Program-made: the position numbers and the translations under genes
Source: an uncultured Eubacteriales bacterium
Lineage (GTDB): Bacteria; Bacillota; Clostridia; Oscillospirales; Oscillospiraceae
DNA: 22,842 nucleotides
Assembly: GCA_900549885.1 (NCBI GenBank)
Contig: URQA01000028.1
Span: forward strand, 1-22,842
Direction: 5' to 3'
Notes under the pieces: model-generated
Database searches by the model: none
Seen by the model: only the letters and a program-made list of their open reading frames with translations
What the model was told of the DNA's origin: nothing
Part shown: positions 1 through 6,693 of the stretch, piece by piece
Position numbering within the stretch: the first letter of the stretch is position 1
Layout of the letters: each line of letters starts with the position of its first letter

Positions 1-967
1 TGTTCAGCAGCGCCAGATCCTCGTCCTGCCAGGGCTGGGAGCCGTCGATAAGCACCAGGGCTAACTCCGCCCGCTCCAGGGCGGCCCGGCTGCGCTCCAC
101 CCCCAACTGCTCCACGGCGTCGTCAGAATCCCGCAGCCCGGCGGTGTCGATGAGCCGCAGCAGGGTGCCCCCCAGGGTAACCCGCTCCTCCACCGTGTCC
201 CGGGTAGTGCCGGGGATGGGAGTGACGATGGCCCGCTCATAGCCAAGCAGGGCGTTGAACAGGGTGGATTTGCCCGCGTTGGGCCGGCCCACAATGGCGC
301 AGGGGACCCCTTCGGTGATGGCGCGGCCCCGGCGGTAGGTAGCCGCCAGCCGGTTCAGCTGTCCGGCGGCATCGGTGAGGGCGGTGGAAATCTCGGCGGC
401 TTCGAAGGGATCGATGTCCTCGTCCGGGTAGTCCAAAACCGCATGGAAGTGGGCCATCAGGTCGGTGAGACGGTCATACACCTGGCCGATGACTTGGGAC
501 AGGGCGCCCCCCAGCTGCCCGGCGGCCTGGTATACCGCCCCGGCGGAGCCGGCGTGGATCAGGTCGGCCACTGCTTCCACCTGAGTCAGATCCAACCTGC
601 CGCTGAGAAAGGCCCGGCGAGTGAACTCCCCGGCCTGAGCCTGGCGTGCCCCGGCGGCGAACAGGGCGTCCAGCCCCAGGGCCAAGGCGGTGGGAGAGCC
701 GTGGCACTGCAGCTCCGCCGTGTCCTCCCCGGTGTAGCTGTGGGGGCCGCGGGAGAGGGTGGCCAAACACTGGTCAATGGCCCGCCCCTCCCGGTCGTGG
801 AGAATGCCATACACCAGCTGCCGGTCCGGCCGGGCCGACATGGGGACGCCGTGGAAGGGTGTGAACACCTGGTCCAGTACCTCGGCGCACCCCGGCCCGG
901 ACAGCCGCAGGATGCCAATGGCGGAGGGAACCGGGGCGGTGGCGATGGCGGCAATCACATCAGACAT
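1..967 (-). CDS. mnmE: tRNA modification GTPase MnmE, N-terminal part (cut by window edge)
   Basis: MnmE acts with MnmG to install carboxymethylaminomethyl groups on the wobble uridine of certain tRNAs. Reading leftward from ATG at 967 gives about 322 residues of the family's usual 450-460. The start MSDVIAAIATAPVPSAIGI and the following folate-binding domain (about 1-120) are typical. The helical domain follows, and the inserted G domain shows the P-loop GRPNAGKST (about residues 225-233), a G2 region PGTTRD and G3 DTAGLRD. The C-terminal helices and the Cys-containing C-terminal motif lie outside the window. A GAGGTGA ribosome site precedes the start. The gene heads its own transcript, divergent from the SecB-like gene. 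Its roughly 60-nt leader contains a GCCGCC/GGCGGC hairpin (992-1018). Identification is very secure; only completeness cannot be judged. Confidence 0.97.
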   Translation of the reverse strand, partial: MSDVIAAIATAPVPSAIGILRLSGPGCAEVLDQVFTPFHGVPMSARPDRQLVYGILHDREGRAIDQCLATLSRGPHSYTGEDTAELQCHGSPTALALGLDALFAAGARQAQAGEFTRRAFLSGRLDLTQVEAVADLIHAGSAGAVYQAAGQLGGALSQVIGQVYDRLTDLMAHFHAVLDYPDEDIDPFEAAEISTALTDAAGQLNRLAATYRRGRAITEGVPCAIVGRPNAGKSTLFNALLGYERAIVTPIPGTTRDTVEERVTLGGTLLRLIDTAGLRDSDDAVEQLGVERSRAALERAELALVLIDGSQPWQDEDLALLN

Positions 968-1029
968 AACATCACCTCAATATAATAGACGGCCGCCATC
1001 GCTGTACGCTACGGCGGCGGGTTTTTGCC

Positions 1030-1058
1030 AGTATATCACGGGGAGAGCGGGATTTCAA
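1030..1058 (-). promoter_or_regulatory. Sigma-A-type promoter for mnmE
   Basis: On the minus strand TTGAAA (1053-1058) and TATACT (1030-1035) are separated by exactly 17 bp. The predicted start of transcription is about 55 nt upstream of the mnmE ATG. The leader carries a hairpin with a six-base GC stem (992-997 with 1013-1018). Confidence 0.75.
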
Positions 1059-1073
1059 CGGCGAGAAGGCGGC

Positions 1074-1102
1074 TTGCATCCCGGCCCGGTCTGTGGTAAA
1101 CT
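1074..1102 (+). promoter_or_regulatory. Promoter of the SecB-like gene
   Basis: TTGCAT (1074-1079) and TAAACT (1097-1102) with a 17-bp spacer sit 32 bp upstream of the ATG. The promoter lies back to back with the mnmE promoter, so the two genes are divergent and independently started. Confidence 0.65.
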
Positions 1103-1134
1103 GACCATATTCAGAAGAACAGGAGGCGTTTTGT

Positions 1135-1539
1135 ATGACGCAGCTTAATATGCTTTCCTACAAGCTCCAGGATATGCAGTTTTTTAACAAGCTGGACAAG
1201 CCCGGACAAGTGCAGTTGGAGAACAACTTCTCCTACTCTGTGGACTACAACAAGGAGAATACCCGCTGTGTGGCCAAGCTTTACCAGTGCGTCAAGGACA
1301 AATGTGACGACGAGAACCATAAGTTCTTCGTCTCGGTCGAGCTGATCGGGGTGTTTGAAATCGTGGGCCCTGTCACCGATGAGGACAAGAAGGAGATCCA
1401 TGTGCGCACCTACCAGCAGGTGTTCCCCTATGCTGAGGTGTTGGTCAAGCAGGTGTGCGCCGCCGGCGGCATGCCGAATTTCATGCTGCTGCGCCACAAG
1501 ATGGACCCGGACCATGTGGCCATCAACAGGAAAAAATGA
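1135..1539 (+). CDS. SecB-like protein-export chaperone family protein (134 aa)
   Basis: A small soluble protein without signal peptide or membrane segment. The order of features resembles the SecB fold. A strand-rich N-terminal half (about 25-80) contains ELIGVFEI. It is followed by the family-like C-terminal stretch FPYAEVLVKQVCAAGGMPNF (about 100-119), which recalls SecB's conserved FPYAR and GGFP elements. SecB holds secretory preproteins unfolded for SecA in Proteobacteria; SecB-family proteins in Clostridia are poorly studied, so export function here is inference. AGGAGG lies 8 bp before the ATG. The gene is a single cistron between its own promoter and a bidirectional terminator. No toxin-antitoxin partner, as seen with SecB-like chaperones in mycobacteria, is adjacent. 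Confidence 0.68.
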   Translation: MTQLNMLSYKLQDMQFFNKLDKPGQVQLENNFSYSVDYNKENTRCVAKLYQCVKDKCDDENHKFFVSVELIGVFEIVGPVTDEDKKEIHVRTYQQVFPYAEVLVKQVCAAGGMPNFMLLRHKMDPDHVAINRKK

Positions 1540-1540
1540 G

Positions 1541-1580
1541 ACAAGCGCCGGGCCCAGCGGGTCCGGCGCTTGTATTTGTT
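1541..1580. terminator. Bidirectional intrinsic terminator
   Basis: An 11-bp perfect stem (1541-1551 with 1563-1573, arms ACAAGCGCCGG and CCGGCGCTTGT) is followed by a T-rich run on the plus strand (ATTTGTTTT). It is preceded by AAAAAA (1531-1536), which reads as a T-tract on the minus strand. It can therefore end both the SecB-like gene and the convergent zinc-ribbon gene. Confidence 0.9.
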
Positions 1581-1581
1581 T

Positions 1582-1977
1582 TCAGCTCTTCTCTTCAAAT
1601 GTGGCTCCGCAGGAGCGGCAATGGACGGTGATGCGCCCCTTTCCCCGGGGAACCCGCATTTGCTGGCCGCAGTTAGGACATTTGAAATAGCGGTGGTCCC
1701 GATCCTTCATTCGATTGCGCCGGGTGACCCAAAAATTCCGAATAGGGCGAACCGCCTGAAGAAATTTAGTGTTTTCGGCTCGGCGTCTGGCCAGATTCCG
1801 GGACAGCATACGGAAGAGAACCAGAATAAGGAGCAGGTATTCCAGAAGGATAAGGAAAAACCAGTGGCTGATCAGTTGAATAACCCAGGTGATGAGGTAC
1901 AGTACGAGCATAAATGTCCCCAACTGATCGATGCCATTGCGGCCATACATAAATCGCATCAAAGCCTGTCGAATCAT
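1582..1977 (-). CDS. Small membrane protein with C-terminal zinc ribbon (131 aa), function unknown
   Basis: No specific family is recognised. From N to C: a short cytoplasmic-looking segment, two closely spaced hydrophobic segments (about 19-36 and 39-58), an Arg-rich stretch (LARRRAEN), and a C-terminal four-Cys zinc ribbon with CPNC and CRSC knuckles separated by a basic loop. The arrangement suggests a membrane-anchored metal-binding or nucleic-acid-contacting tail facing the cytoplasm. AAGGAGG with good spacing precedes the ATG. The gene is convergent with the SecB-like gene and has its own promoter at 2025-2053. Proteins of this general layout are common uncharacterised proteins in Clostridia. 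Confidence 0.8.
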   Translation of the reverse strand: MIRQALMRFMYGRNGIDQLGTFMLVLYLITWVIQLISHWFFLILLEYLLLILVLFRMLSRNLARRRAENTKFLQAVRPIRNFWVTRRNRMKDRDHRYFKCPNCGQQMRVPRGKGRITVHCRSCGATFEEKS

Positions 1978-2024
1978 GGGGGTTGTACCTCCTTGAGGAT
2001 ATGCTGTCTAACTGTCTACCCTAT

Positions 2025-2053
2025 ATGATAATCTCGGGAAATGACAGCGTCAA
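2025..2053 (-). promoter_or_regulatory. Promoter for the zinc-ribbon membrane protein
   Basis: On the minus strand TTGACG (2048-2053) and TATCAT (2025-2030) are spaced by 17 bp, about 50 bp upstream of the ATG. Confidence 0.6.
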
Positions 2054-2087
2054 TGCCCAAAACGTAAACAATATGTGAATTTGTACA

Positions 2088-2116
2088 TTGCGCAGGACAG
2101 AAAAAATTGATATACT
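2088..2116 (+). promoter_or_regulatory. Promoter for dCMP deaminase
   Basis: TTGCGC (2088-2093) and TATACT (2111-2116) are separated by 17 bp, 35 bp before the start codon at 2152. Confidence 0.6.
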
Positions 2117-2151
2117 TGCCTACAGCAGACACAACGTAAGGGAGGCGCGCC

Positions 2152-2643
2152 ATGGGACGCATCGACAAGGAAAATTATTACCTGGATATCGCGGAAACCG
2201 TGCTGGAGCGGTCTACCTGTATGCGGCGATGCTATGGGGCCATCATCGTCAATCATGATGAGATCGTGTCTACCGGCTATAACGGTGCCCCCCGGGGCCG
2301 GAAAAACTGCGCTGATTTAGGCTACTGTACCCGGGAGGCCATGAAGATTCCCTCCGGTCAGCGGTATGAGCTGTGCCGCTCCGTTCACGCGGAGGCCAAC
2401 GCTATCATCTCCGCCTCCCGGCGGGAGGTGTTGGGGGCCACGCTTTACATGGCCTGCCGCAACCCGGCCACAGGGGAGTTGATTCCCAATTCTACCTCCT
2501 GCTCCATGTGCCGGCGCCTCATCATCAACGCAGGCATTGCCAAGGTGGTCATCCGGGACACACCCACCCAATACCGGGTGGTGGATGTGCAGAAGGAGTG
2601 GGTGGAGGAGGATGACTCCCTGCCGGAGAATATTCAGCTTTGA
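2152..2643 (+). CDS. dCMP deaminase (ComEB-like, 163 aa)
   Basis: Zinc-dependent deamination of dCMP to dUMP, feeding dTMP synthesis. The cytidine/deoxycytidylate deaminase motifs are complete: His79-Ala-Glu81 (HAEANAI) supplies a zinc ligand and the proton-shuttling Glu. Cys117 and Cys120 (CSMC) supply the other ligands. The N-terminal CxxxC and the mid-protein Cys residues (Cys53, Cys59, Cys75) resemble the second metal site of ComEB-type dCMP deaminases. Length is normal. GGGAGGCGCGCC precedes ATG. In Bacillus the homologue lies in the comE locus, but no competence genes are adjacent here, so a nucleotide-metabolism role is the simple reading. The gene stands alone between its promoter and a strong hairpin. 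Confidence 0.92.
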   Translation: MGRIDKENYYLDIAETVLERSTCMRRCYGAIIVNHDEIVSTGYNGAPRGRKNCADLGYCTREAMKIPSGQRYELCRSVHAEANAIISASRREVLGATLYMACRNPATGELIPNSTSCSMCRRLIINAGIAKVVIRDTPTQYRVVDVQKEWVEEDDSLPENIQL

Positions 2644-2656
2644 CAGACGCAGGAAG

Positions 2657-2690
2657 AGAGCGCCCGCTTGGAATCCCAAGCGGGCGCTCT
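2657..2690. terminator. Strong hairpin between convergent genes
   Basis: A 15-bp perfect stem (2657-2671 with 2676-2690) with a 4-nt loop lies between the dCMP deaminase stop and the stop of the convergent esterase. Neither side has a good T-tract, so it may act as a transcript-end stabiliser as much as an intrinsic terminator. Confidence 0.6.
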
Positions 2691-2709
2691 GTGCTGCGAT
2701 GGCTGGTAT

Positions 2710-4659
2710 TCAGCCGGGGATGGCAAGCTCTAGTCCCACATAGATTTTGTTCGGGTTCCGAATGACGTCCCGGTTGGCCTCATACAGCTCGTTCCAGCGG
2801 GAGCCGCTGCCCAGAAGCTCCTTGGCGATTTTCCACAGGCTGTCGCCCTTTTGCACCACATAGGTAGAGGAAGGCTCCGGGTCGGAGGGAGTGTCCGGAG
2901 CGGGATTGCCGGAGCCGCTGACCAGCTCCACCACGGAACCGTCCTCGCCCCGGGCGAAGCGGGAGATATAGTCCCAGGCTAGAGAGGCATATACGTTGGA
3001 GCAGGCATGGGCCACATTTTCCACGCCCACCAGACGGACCATGGGATTGGTATAGCCGTTGGCGTAGAAATCGCTGACATCGTAACGGATGCCCTGCCGG
3101 ATGAAGGAGTCGCTGTCATCGGCCTGATAGCCCCAGGGGTTGAGGGAATAGTCTGGCTCGCCCACCTCAATGCCATTGAAGCGCAGGGCAGCGGCAGCTG
3201 TATTCCCGCCCATGGCATTAACCCCGATGGTGCCGTCCTCGTAGAAGGAGACATTTTTGTCATCGGCCAGGCCGGTGAGGAAGAAGGTGGGCAGATCGTA
3301 TTCCTCCGCGCCGGTGTCAATGGTTTCCGCAATGGCGGGGAAGCCAGCCATTGGAGCGATGGCGGCGAAGGTTTCCGTGTTGAGGTAGCTGGTGAAGAAT
3401 GTGTTCATGCCGCCCATGGAGAAGCCGGTGAGGTAGACCCGGGAACGATCGATGTTGTAAGTCTCCAATGTCTCCTTGACGATCTGCATGACACAGTCCA
3501 CCGCGATGCCCTTGCTCTCAATGTCGTTGAGATAGTCGGGGGCCACTAGGATAAAGCCTTCCTCAGCGGCCACATCGGCCCAGCCGCAGGTGGCCGCGGG
3601 GCACAAGGGGTCCTCGCTGAACCCATGGAGCAGCACCACCAAGGGGACGGCTTCGTCCCCGGTGTAGGAGTCGGGGATGTAGTCATAGACTACATAATCC
3701 TTGCCGTCGTACGGATAGGTGTGCTCCTTCAGGGTCAGGCCCAGCTCGCTGTAGTTGGGCCAGGACATGAGCACCCATTCGCTCATATCAAAGGTGTTGG
3801 CCACCACGTCGCTCTGCATGGGGGCACGGGTGATCCGGGACAGCAGAGTGCCCCAAGCCTCGGCGATTGTTGCGGCATCAAAGCGGCTGCTGCCGTCTTT
3901 GACGATGACCTGCTTTTCTGTGTAGCTGCTGTTGACGAAACGGCCGGCCTCGGGTTCGCTGTCTGTGCCATTCACGGCCTTATAGTAATCCACGGCGGTC
4001 TGGCTGGGGGACACCAGATAAGCGGGCAGGGCAAGGCCCTGGTCCAGACCCTCATCCATCTCGCCGCCAAAGGTGAGAATGGAGGCAATCCGGCTGGCGT
4101 TCTGGGACAGGACGTTGTGGACAAAGGTAGCGCCGCTGCCTTCGGCAACGATGTACTGCAAATTGTTATAAGTGCGCCGCTCGTACTCGCCAGCGGGCGG
4201 GGTGAAGGAGATGATCTTGCCGCCAGCCAGATAGATCTGGGATTCATAATAGACGTTCAGGTCGTCCTGGGTATAGCTCTCTCCATTGAGGGGGTTGGGG
4301 CAGATGATGTAGGCCGGGGCGCTCTCGGCAATGTCGATCAGGCCCAGCTCTTCTAGCCGGGCATAGGCCTCCTCCTGGGAGGCAAAAGGTTGGTCTGGAT
4401 AGACAAAGATGACCGCGTTGAGCTGGCCGCTCATCAAGTCAAAGTCGTGGGGATCCGAGGGGGAGTAGAGATAGAAGGAATAATCCCCCTCCGGGGTATA
4501 GGGGCTGTCGGTGACGGCGATGTTTTTCAGCAGCTCAAAGGTTCCCTGAGCGGAGTCCGCTCCCTCGCCGCCGGCCGCCAGTGAGGGTAGGGCGCAGATA
4601 GACATCAGCAGGGACAAGGTGAGCACCGCTGAAATTGTGCGCTTGAGACGATTCTTCAT
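2710..4659 (-). CDS. Secreted alpha/beta-hydrolase (esterase/PHB-depolymerase type) with C-terminal LysM domain (649 aa)
   Basis: The start chosen is ATG at 4659, with AAAGGAG just upstream and an immediate signal peptide (MKNRLKRTISAVLTLSLLMS, cleavage near SLAA). A further-upstream in-frame ATG has no such support. After about 280 residues of unrecognised N-terminal domain comes an alpha/beta-hydrolase (about 310-560). It has the oxyanion-region motif VVLLHGF, nucleophile elbow GFSMGG (Ser about 414), a candidate acid in LADDKN and a candidate His in AHACS. A Pro/Ser linker leads to a LysM domain (about 600-649, YVVQKGDSLWKIAKELLG), which binds peptidoglycan. The protein is therefore probably a wall-held or secreted esterase. 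Substrate is unknown; feruloyl- or acetyl-ester cleavage on dietary polymers is one guess. The gene is divergent from a LysR regulator that probably controls it. Confidence 0.85.
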   Translation of the reverse strand: MKNRLKRTISAVLTLSLLMSICALPSLAAGGEGADSAQGTFELLKNIAVTDSPYTPEGDYSFYLYSPSDPHDFDLMSGQLNAVIFVYPDQPFASQEEAYARLEELGLIDIAESAPAYIICPNPLNGESYTQDDLNVYYESQIYLAGGKIISFTPPAGEYERRTYNNLQYIVAEGSGATFVHNVLSQNASRIASILTFGGEMDEGLDQGLALPAYLVSPSQTAVDYYKAVNGTDSEPEAGRFVNSSYTEKQVIVKDGSSRFDAATIAEAWGTLLSRITRAPMQSDVVANTFDMSEWVLMSWPNYSELGLTLKEHTYPYDGKDYVVYDYIPDSYTGDEAVPLVVLLHGFSEDPLCPAATCGWADVAAEEGFILVAPDYLNDIESKGIAVDCVMQIVKETLETYNIDRSRVYLTGFSMGGMNTFFTSYLNTETFAAIAPMAGFPAIAETIDTGAEEYDLPTFFLTGLADDKNVSFYEDGTIGVNAMGGNTAAAALRFNGIEVGEPDYSLNPWGYQADDSDSFIRQGIRYDVSDFYANGYTNPMVRLVGVENVAHACSNVYASLAWDYISRFARGEDGSVVELVSGSGNPAPDTPSDPEPSSTYVVQKGDSLWKIAKELLGSGSRWNELYEANRDVIRNPNKIYVGLELAIPG

Positions 4660-4689
4660 GAGAAATGCTCCTTTCTTTTGGCTAAAGTC

Positions 4690-4718
4690 ATCATAACAAA
4701 CTAGGGAGATACCTGCAA
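4690..4718 (-). promoter_or_regulatory. Promoter of the LysM esterase gene
   Basis: On the minus strand TTGCAG (4713-4718) and TATGAT (4690-4695) are separated by 17 bp, about 30 bp upstream of the start at 4659. Confidence 0.65.
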
Positions 4719-4754
4719 ACAATGTTTTTTTGTCCAAAACAAGAAAAAACTTGT
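4719..4754. promoter_or_regulatory. Two ACAA/TTGT dyads, candidate LysR operator
   Basis: ACAA-N7-TTGT (4719-4733) and ACAAG-A6-CTTGT (4739-4754) have centres about 20 bp apart, i.e. on the same face of the helix. They sit between the -35 boxes of the divergent esterase and LysR promoters. LysR-type regulators commonly occupy two such sites in a shared divergent region. Binding is inferred only. Confidence 0.4.
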
Positions 4755-4762
4755 GAAAGACC

Positions 4763-4791
4763 ATGACAAAAAAACGTCTCCGTGCTAAACT
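4763..4791 (+). promoter_or_regulatory. Promoter of the LysR-type regulator gene
   Basis: ATGACA (4763-4768) and TAAACT (4786-4791) are separated by 17 bp, 37 bp before the GTG start. Confidence 0.5.
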
Positions 4792-4828
4792 GAAAAAAAG
4801 CTGAAAACAGCGGTATGGGGGTGAGAAG

Positions 4829-5782
4829 GTGAACCTGGAAAATCTGCGGTGCCTGTTACACGTAGCGGAAGCAGGGAGCTTTTCCCAGGCCGCCCGGGAC
4901 AGCTACCTATCCCAGCAGGCGATCAGCGACCAGATCCGGCGGCTGGAACAGCACTATCAAACACCTCTGCTGGAGCGGACGAGGCCGGTTCGGCTGACGC
5001 AGGCAGGCGCTGTCGTCTGCGACACGGCCCGGGAGGTGCTGGCGGCAATGGACCACTTAGAACAACAGGTGGCGCGGCTGCGTGAGCCGGCCTGCCGCCT
5101 GGTGATTTCCACAGGCCTGGTGTGGACGCCGCCCTTTCTGCCGGCGGTGATCGCCCGCTTTCAGCAAGTGGCGCCCCATGTTGAAGTGCAGCTGCGCCAT
5201 CCAAGCTCGATTTATGATGAGCTTACGGCCCCGCCGCCGGGGGCGGATCTGATTGTGGGGAATATGCCCTTTGGGCCTGAGGTGGAGGGCACCGTGCTGT
5301 TTCAGGATACCCTGAGCCTTGTGGCCTCAGAGGAACTGCTGCGGCGGGTGTATGGCGGCCAATGGCGGGAGTGGGACCGCCGGCTGAGCAAGCGGGCGGT
5401 ATTGGAGGACTGCGGGCGGCTGCCGATATCCCACCGGATATGGGAGGGGGCGGCTGGGTATCGTCATATTCCAGGGGGCTTTCCAGCGGAGACACTGGAC
5501 AACCAGGATATAGTGGCCTACCGCTGTGTGCAGGGCCTGGAAGCGGCGGTATTCCCGGACCACTACGCCCGGCAGGCCTTTGGGGCTGACCCAAAGCTGC
5601 GGATTTACCCCCTGTATCCGGAGCAGGTGGCATTCCAGGTGGGGGTGGGGGTCAGAAAAGGAAGAGCGCTGAGCAGCGAAGCACAGCTCTTTTTGCGTGT
5701 GGCCAAGGAATTTTTCCAGAAAAACGACAGCGGGGCGGAAGCGGGGATGGAGCTTCAGGCGAGCGCCGCTGCGGACAAGTAG
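4829..5782 (+). CDS. LysR-type transcriptional regulator (317 aa)
   Basis: Begins with GTG preceded by GGGGGTGAG. The N-terminal winged HTH (about 1-60) is typical: MNLENLRCLLHVAEAGSFSQ, then AARDSYLSQQAISDQIRRLE. A linker helix follows (about 60-88), then a periplasmic-binding-protein-like effector domain (about 90-295) starting RLVISTGL. The inducer cannot be told from sequence. The gene is divergent from the secreted LysM esterase, the usual position of a LysR regulator relative to its target, and paired dyads lie between them. It is followed by its own terminator, so it is monocistronic and probably autoregulated. Confidence 0.9.
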   Translation: MNLENLRCLLHVAEAGSFSQAARDSYLSQQAISDQIRRLEQHYQTPLLERTRPVRLTQAGAVVCDTAREVLAAMDHLEQQVARLREPACRLVISTGLVWTPPFLPAVIARFQQVAPHVEVQLRHPSSIYDELTAPPPGADLIVGNMPFGPEVEGTVLFQDTLSLVASEELLRRVYGGQWREWDRRLSKRAVLEDCGRLPISHRIWEGAAGYRHIPGGFPAETLDNQDIVAYRCVQGLEAAVFPDHYARQAFGADPKLRIYPLYPEQVAFQVGVGVRKGRALSSEAQLFLRVAKEFFQKNDSGAEAGMELQASAAADK

Positions 5783-5820
5783 CGGAGGGTTGCGGAAATT
5801 TTCCGCAGCCCTCCGTTTCC
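5783..5820 (+). terminator. Intrinsic terminator after the LysR gene
   Basis: A stem of about 13-15 bp with one G-T wobble (5783-5797 with 5801-5815) starts right at the stop codon and is followed by a short TTT run. Confidence 0.75.
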
Positions 5821-5821
5821 G

Positions 5822-5840
5822 CTTAACACAATCTTAATGA
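5822..5840 (+). promoter_or_regulatory. Direct repeat CTTAA at 11-bp period, candidate response-regulator site
   Basis: CTTAA occurs at 5822-5826 and again at 5833-5837, one helical turn apart and just upstream of the -35 box of bceAB. OmpR/PhoB-family regulators bind head-to-tail repeats of this period. BceAB systems are usually under such a regulator, but no two-component genes lie in this window. Confidence 0.35.
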
Positions 5841-5848
5841 TTTTTTCA

Positions 5849-5877
5849 TTGCTTTCTTTAGCTGGGAGCTGTATACT
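5849..5877 (+). promoter_or_regulatory. Promoter of the bceAB operon
   Basis: TTGCTT (5849-5854) and TATACT (5872-5877) are separated by 17 bp, about 48 bp upstream of the bceA start. Confidence 0.65.
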
Positions 5878-5925
5878 AACCGTACCAATTCAGTTAATAC
5901 AGTTTGCGGTATGGAGGAACATGAT

Positions 5926-6693
5926 ATGTCCATTTTGGAAGTCAGTCATCTCAAAAAAGTTTATACCACGCGGTTCGGAGGGCAGAAGGTGGAGGCCCTG
6001 AGCGACGTGTCCTTTTCCGTAGAGGAGGGGGAATTTGTGGCCATCATGGGTGAGTCCGGCTCGGGCAAGACCACCCTTCTGAATATCCTAGCCGCCCTAG
6101 ACCGGCCCACCGCCGGCAGTGTGACACTGTCAGGAAAAGACCTGGCCAGCGTGCGGGAAAAGGACATGGCCGCCTTCCGCCGGGACAATCTGGGCTTTGT
6201 GTTCCAGGACTTCAACCTGCTGGACACCTTTTCCCTGCGGGACAACATTTTCCTGCCCCTGGTACTCTCGGGCAAGAAGTATCCGGAGATGGAGCGACGG
6301 CTGGCGCCCCTAGCGGATACCCTGGGAATCACCGGGCTGCTGGACAAATACCCCTATGAGGTGTCCGGCGGCCAGAAACAGCGGTGCGCTGTGGCCCGCG
6401 CTCTTATCACTCAGCCGGAGATCATCCTGGCCGACGAGCCCACCGGCGCCTTGGACTCCCGGGCAGCTGACAGCCTGATGGACCTATTCGGGACGATCAA
6501 CCGGGCGGGACAGACGGTGCTGATGGTCACCCATTCCACCTCCGCGGCCAGCCATGCCGGGCGGGTGCTGTTTATCCGGGACGGAGCGGTGTACCACCAG
6601 CTGTACCGGGAAGGCCGGGGGGATGGGGAGATGTACCGGCTGATCTCTGACACCCTGACCCGCCTGACCGCCGGAGGTGAGAAGCGTGCGTAA
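5926..6693 (+). CDS. bceA: BceA-type ABC transporter ATP-binding protein (255 aa)
   Basis: ATPase of a peptide-antibiotic-type (BceAB/MacB superfamily) ABC system, partner of the FtsX-like permease that follows. Seen: Walker A GESGSGKTT (about 40-48), Q-loop VFQDFNLLDTF, signature SGGQKQR, Walker B plus D-loop ILADEPTGALDS and the switch His in VTHS. All catalytic residues are intact and length is normal. The start at 5926 (MSILEVSHLKK) is chosen because GGAGGA lies 8 bp upstream; an in-frame ATG at 5911 overlaps that ribosome site. The stop overlaps the start of the permease gene by 8 bp, indicating translational coupling. The likely role is antimicrobial peptide sensing and detoxification; the ligand is unknown. 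Confidence 0.9.
   Translation: MSILEVSHLKKVYTTRFGGQKVEALSDVSFSVEEGEFVAIMGESGSGKTTLLNILAALDRPTAGSVTLSGKDLASVREKDMAAFRRDNLGFVFQDFNLLDTFSLRDNIFLPLVLSGKKYPEMERRLAPLADTLGITGLLDKYPYEVSGGQKQRCAVARALITQPEIILADEPTGALDSRAADSLMDLFGTINRAGQTVLMVTHSTSAASHAGRVLFIRDGAVYHQLYREGRGDGEMYRLISDTLTRLTAGGEKRA

Noticed and set aside
443..985. Plus-strand open frame of 180 codons over mnmE
   Set aside because: Antisense shadow of the unmistakable MnmE reading frame.
981..986. TATAAT on the plus strand near the mnmE start
   Set aside because: No -35 box at suitable distance on that strand, and better promoters for both divergent genes exist nearby.
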